Shown: positions 7,655 to 10,485 of the stretch, in pieces
Position numbering within the stretch: the stretch's first letter is position 1
How the letters are laid out: every line of letters starts with the position of its first letter
Assembly: GCA_903853185.1 (NCBI GenBank)
Contig: CAINSX010000192.1
Coordinates: forward strand, 1-10,485
DNA: 10,485 bases
Direction of reading: 5' to 3'
Source: an uncultured Opitutia bacterium
GTDB taxonomy: Bacteria > Verrucomicrobiota > Verrucomicrobiia > Opitutales > UBA953
Position numbers and translations under genes: made by a program
The notes under the pieces: model-generated
Database searches by the model: none
Seen by the model: the letters and a program-made list of their open reading frames with translations, nothing else
What the model was told of the DNA's origin: nothing

Positions 7655-9421
7655 TTATTTAGCCGTCTTCGCGCTGATGCGGAAGACCGCCCGGCCGGGC
7701 GTGTCGCCCGTTTCGCCGAGCAGTTCGCAACGTCCCTTCACGGAGGAACTCTCGGCGGTGTTCAGCTGGCCGAAGTCGCGCTTCTCGCCGATGCATAGGA
7801 CTGATCCGTTGCTATCGGCGAATGCTCCGAGCTGCTTCTCGATCGTGAGCTGCGGTAACGGATGGTAGGAATAGAACGGGTAGTAGGGTCGGAAATTGCC
7901 TTTGCCGTAATCGGCTCGGAGCTTGGGGTCGGGCACGAAGATGGCGCTGGGTTGCTCGCCCAAATAGAACTTAGCGGCTCGGCCGAGGAAGCTACACGTG
8001 ACGAGTTTCTCGCCGGGCTTGCGCACGGCCGCCGCGACCTTACAGATTTCCCGGCTGCCGACGGTGCCTTCGAGTCGCGCTTCGATCCAGAAGAAGGCGG
8101 TGAAGACCAAGACGATATTGAATGAAACGGACACGACGGCCCAGAGGAAGGCTTTGCGGCTCAGCGCGAAGATGCCGGCGACGGTCAGCGGGATGCCCAG
8201 GGCAATCAGCTGAGGCAGGAAAGGCAGGGAGTTCGGGTGGAACGTTGGCATGTACCAGATTAACGCCACGCCTTGGAGCAAGGTGAATAGGCCGACGGCC
8301 CAGCGTTCAAGGGGACCGAAGCCTTGCGTGATCCAGCGCTCGAGCGTGACACCGGCCAGCAGGCCGACCGGCACGGTCAGGAAGAAGATATAGCTCGGCA
8401 GCTTGCTCGCCGCGACCGTCATGAAGAGGTAGGACGGGATGAGCCAGCAGATGACCATCGCCAGGCCGGGCTGAGTACGGAATCGCCGGCGGAAGTTCGC
8501 GGCGGTTTCCCAGAGCGAGGCGACGATCAAGGGTATCCAGGGGATCGAGCCACCGATGAGCATTTCGAGGTAATAATACCAGTGGTCGTTGCCGTTATGT
8601 TCGGCATGGAAGAACCGGTCCCAGTTCTCGTGCACGAAGAACGAGTCCCAATAGTAGCCCCAGCCCGTGGCGGGTGAGGTCGGGCCTGACTTGTGGAGGA
8701 TGAACATCGCCAGATACCAAGGCGCGGCGATCAGCAGCCAGAGGGGCACGCAGATCGCGAGGTTGCGCCAGGACCAGGGCGACTTCAGGCCGCTGAGCCA
8801 GCCGTAGGCCAGGCCGGCCATCGCGACAAAGAGCAGGCCCTGGGGGCCCTTGGTCAGCATCGATAGCGCCGAACAGACCGTCAGTGCGATCAGCCACCGG
8901 AGCCGCTTGGGCTCGTCGTGGAACGCCCGCCAGAGGCAGTACATGCTGGCCGAGATGAAAAGTGTATGCGATAGGTCCGTCAGCATCAGCCGCGACATGA
9001 TTACGAAGAGGCCGCCCGTACCGACCACGATGGCGCCGAGGAAGCCGGCGAGCGGCGAGAAGAGTTTCCTTCCGATGCCCCAGGTCAGGAAGACGACGAG
9101 GCTGGCGGCGAGGGCACCGGGCACGCGGGCCGCGAATTCATTATCGCCGAAGACGACTTGGGCGAGGCAGGTCTCCCAATAGAAGAGAATCGGCTTCTCG
9201 AACTGTGGTTCGCCGAAGACGCGCGGCGTGATCCAGTCGCCGCTCTGCACCATCTCGCGGCTCGTGAGGGCGTAGAAAGGCTCATCCGGGTCGATGAGGC
9301 CGAGGCTGCCGAGGCGCCACCAGAAGAGGAATAGGACGAGGGCCGTGAGGACGATCGCCTGGAAGCGCGTCGAATGCAGGAAATCGGGGCCGGCGGGCGC
9401 CGGGGAGGGGGAATCGGTCAT
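7655..9421 (-). CDS. ArnT-like glycosyltransferase (GT39/PMT family), integral membrane
   Basis: A 588-residue multi-pass membrane enzyme that transfers a sugar from a polyprenyl-phosphate carrier to an envelope acceptor at the periplasmic face. After a short proline-rich N-terminus, TM1 covers about residues 20-42. It is followed by the signature first loop LIDPDEPFYALTSREMVQSG with the acidic pair Asp46-Glu47, then VFGEPQFEKPILFYW, which matches the ArnT FEKPPLxYW motif. Around ten further hydrophobic helices follow. A soluble C-terminal domain starts at about residue 445 (ARLEGTVGSREICKVAAAV). ArnT proper transfers L-Ara4N to lipid A; the sugar and acceptor here are unknown, and protein O-mannosylation or another glycolipid is possible. 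The frame is open to 9466, but that overlaps the deacetylase gene. ATG at 9421 lies one base after its stop (TGATATG), giving a clean two-gene unit. Confidence 0.88.
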   Translation of the reverse strand: MTDSPSPAPAGPDFLHSTRFQAIVLTALVLFLFWWRLGSLGLIDPDEPFYALTSREMVQSGDWITPRVFGEPQFEKPILFYWETCLAQVVFGDNEFAARVPGALAASLVVFLTWGIGRKLFSPLAGFLGAIVVGTGGLFVIMSRLMLTDLSHTLFISASMYCLWRAFHDEPKRLRWLIALTVCSALSMLTKGPQGLLFVAMAGLAYGWLSGLKSPWSWRNLAICVPLWLLIAAPWYLAMFILHKSGPTSPATGWGYYWDSFFVHENWDRFFHAEHNGNDHWYYYLEMLIGGSIPWIPLIVASLWETAANFRRRFRTQPGLAMVICWLIPSYLFMTVAASKLPSYIFFLTVPVGLLAGVTLERWITQGFGPLERWAVGLFTLLQGVALIWYMPTFHPNSLPFLPQLIALGIPLTVAGIFALSRKAFLWAVVSVSFNIVLVFTAFFWIEARLEGTVGSREICKVAAAVRKPGEKLVTCSFLGRAAKFYLGEQPSAIFVPDPKLRADYGKGNFRPYYPFYSYHPLPQLTIEKQLGAFADSNGSVLCIGEKRDFGQLNTAESSSVKGRCELLGETGDTPGRAVFRISAKTAK

Positions 9422-9422
9422 A

Positions 9423-10142
9423 TCAGGTGATCTGGACGAGGGTGTAGCGTTCTTCGCGGCTGGCAAATTTTGAGAAGCGTCCGCCGCTGAGGGCCATCTG
9501 GGTGTGGTGGCAACGGATGGCGTCGAGCTTCAGGCTTCGCTCCGTCTCGGTCAGCTCAAGCTGATCGGAGGCCAAGTGACGGCGCATCACCTTCTGGGAC
9601 CAAGGGCGATGGATCAGGTAGGAGTAGACCAGGCAACGCACGCCAGTTGTGCGGACGGCATCGAGTCCGTAGAAGTGGGTCGCCTGATGGTCCGGATGGC
9701 GGTCGATCTCGGAGGGGATGATGACGAGGGTGGGCTGCCACTCGCGGAGGAGTCGTTCGAAGGCGGGCCGGGGGCCGGGAAGGTCTTCTTCCCAGAGCGC
9801 GAGGATGCCGGCGTCGGGAAGGCCGAGCGACTCGGAGGCGACTTTGCCGCAGCCGAGGAGCTGGAGGGCATGCTGACCTTCGGCGCGGCGGCGGGCTCCC
9901 CACCGGGCGCGTTCAGGGGCGTCGATGAACCAGCGGCGTTCGACGAAGCGTTGCGGCCAGGGGTTATTGTCGCCGTCAGTCACGAAAATGACCCGGACCT
10001 CGGCGCCCACGGCCACTGCCTGCTGGATCAGTCCGCCTGTCCCGAGTGACTCGTCGTCCGGGTGGGGCGCGAAGATGGCGATTTTGGCGCCGGCACGAAG
10101 CTGGTCCTTCAGCCGGACGGACGATGCCGAGGGAGCCTCCAT
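9423..10142 (-). CDS. PIG-L/LmbE-family zinc-dependent N-deacetylase
   Basis: A 239-residue member of the PIG-L (LmbE-like) family, whose enzymes remove acetyl groups from N-acetylglucosamine-type substrates such as GlcNAc-PI, GlcNAc-malate or mycothiol precursors. The metal site is intact: APHPDDES (His27, Asp30) in the first strand-loop and DRHPDHQATH (His149, Asp151, His152) in the second. The RRRAEGQHALQLLG helix and the LGLPDAG segment are typical. No signal peptide or membrane helix is seen, so it should act in the cytoplasm. The ArnT-like gene begins one base after its stop, and GT2 lies convergent beyond that, suggesting an amino-sugar on a lipid carrier as substrate. BshB-type bacillithiol synthesis is an alternative, but the partner BshA and BshC genes are not in view. 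Upstream is a 57-base gap after the rnpB hairpin. No good Shine-Dalgarno sequence precedes the ATG. Confidence 0.9.
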   Translation of the reverse strand: MEAPSASSVRLKDQLRAGAKIAIFAPHPDDESLGTGGLIQQAVAVGAEVRVIFVTDGDNNPWPQRFVERRWFIDAPERARWGARRRAEGQHALQLLGCGKVASESLGLPDAGILALWEEDLPGPRPAFERLLREWQPTLVIIPSEIDRHPDHQATHFYGLDAVRTTGVRCLVYSYLIHRPWSQKVMRRHLASDQLELTETERSLKLDAIRCHHTQMALSGGRFSKFASREERYTLVQIT

Positions 10143-10199
10143 TGGGGGTATCGTTGCCGCCCTGCGGATGCCTTATCAAGATTAAGCGTCCGCAAAGGG
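10143..10199 (-). promoter_or_regulatory. Gap between rnpB terminator hairpin and deacetylase gene
   Basis: This short gap must carry any promoter for the deacetylase-ArnT-like pair. Reading on the minus strand, TTGATA at 10179-10174 resembles a -35 hexamer, but 18 bases further the hexamer is AACGAT, a poor -10. It would also place the transcription start almost at the ATG, giving a nearly leaderless message. The T-poor tail of the rnpB hairpin leaves read-through from rnpB possible. Confidence 0.2.
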
Positions 10200-10229
10200 G
10201 GAGGGCCGAACGTTTCCGTTCGGCCCTCC
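10200..10229 (-). terminator. Strong hairpin, probable rnpB terminator
   Basis: GGAGGGCCGAACG (10200-10212) and its exact complement (10217-10229) form a 13-bp GC-rich stem. In minus-strand RNA the loop is GAAA, a GNRA tetraloop; on the plus strand it would be UUUC. The stem lies just after the 3' end of rnpB. The minus-strand tail is CCCTTTGCG, with only a short T run, while the plus-strand side has GTCTTTTG. It might therefore work in both directions or act as a 3' stabilising hairpin. Confidence 0.65.
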
Positions 10230-10239
10230 GTCTTTTGAG

Positions 10240-10485
10240 CCATACACTATAAGCCGGATTCTGTCCTTGGGCGGCTCTCGCCGATCCCCTGCGCGTTCAT
10301 TTCTCTGACCTTGCGGACCCGCCTTGCGGCGGTGCGACAACCCGGGACCTTGGTGGGCGACCTCGAACGGTCCCTGTTCGTCTTGCACCGGATTGGGTTT
10401 ACCTTGCCTCGTCGGTTACCCTTCGAGCGGTGGGCTCTTACCCCACCTTTTCACCCTTACCTCGTTCCTTGCGGAGGAGGCGGTA
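10240..10485 (-). ncRNA. rnpB: RNase P RNA, 3' part (class A type)
   Basis: The catalytic RNA that removes 5' leaders from precursor tRNAs. It is read on the minus strand and its 5' end lies beyond the right edge. The conserved 3' signature ACAGAATCCGGCTTAT is at 10264-10249, with the P1 3' strand just after it. Further upstream in the RNA are GGTAAGAGCCCACC (part of the P11-P12 region, about 10445-10429), GGTAAACCC and GGTGCAAGACGAACAGGGA. These match the universal bacterial RNase P order. The layout suggests the common ancestral A type, though the missing 5' part prevents checking P4. The mature 3' end is estimated, not precise. A 13-bp hairpin follows as probable terminator. Small frames across this stretch are not genes. 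Confidence 0.95.

Noticed and set aside
8324..8677. 117-codon plus-strand frame within the ArnT-like gene
   Set aside because: Antisense to membrane helices of the GT39 protein; charged low-complexity product without motifs.
9422..9466. Upstream extension of the ArnT-like protein
   Set aside because: Would overlap the end of the deacetylase gene; the ATG at 9421 sits one base after its stop.
10182..10388. Short frame across the rnpB region
   Set aside because: The bases match conserved RNase P RNA signatures, so this is a structural RNA and not a coding sequence.

Overview
This is a GC-rich bacterial chromosome segment made mainly of conserved core genes, densely packed and uninterrupted by mobile elements. 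The envelope-sugar genes on the right point to a Gram-negative organism. The small anti-sigma-like protein (a short helical N-terminus, no zinc motif), the frequent start codons without a good Shine-Dalgarno sequence and the strong C/G third-position bias make me think of the Planctomycetes-Verrucomicrobia group, perhaps Verrucomicrobiota. That placement is a tentative inference; no taxonomic marker was compared.

Layout. The left edge (1-217, minus) holds the first 72 codons of an unrecognised gene that runs off the window. A 117-base divergent intergenic region separates it from a long plus-strand series. This starts with an ECF sigma factor (335-925) and a translationally coupled, anti-sigma-like small protein (922-1425) that ends in a striking five-residue proline repeat. 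Next come phosphotransferase-system Enzyme I (ptsI, 1477-3225) and three histidine-biosynthesis genes: hisC (3225-4319), hisB (4357-4959) and hisH (4956-5606). Type II citrate synthase (gltA, 5642-6943) and a family-2 glycosyltransferase (6986-7654) complete the series. Stop/start overlaps link sigma to anti-sigma (ATGA), ptsI to hisC (TGATG) and hisB to hisH (TTGA).

The right third is on the minus strand. In transcription order it holds RNase P RNA (rnpB, entering from the right edge, 3' end near 10240), a 13-bp GNRA-capped hairpin that is probably its terminator, a PIG-L/LmbE-type zinc deacetylase (10142-9423) and, one base later, an ArnT-like multi-pass GT39 glycosyltransferase (9421-7655). 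The GT39 stop codon abuts the stop codon of the convergent GT2 gene with no spacer.

How the genes may work together. ptsI, hisC, hisB and hisH look like one transcription unit that combines PEP-dependent phosphotransfer with histidine synthesis. The GT2 enzyme, the PIG-L deacetylase and the ArnT-like transferase together offer the three activities needed to load a sugar on a polyprenyl-phosphate carrier, N-deacetylate it and transfer it to an envelope acceptor. This would be analogous in logic to ArnC/ArnD/ArnT or FlmF2/NaxD/FlmK lipid A modification, but with a PIG-L deacetylase in the middle. It is the best candidate here for an undescribed system, and it is an inference from families and adjacency. 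Most of the remainder is ordinary housekeeping.
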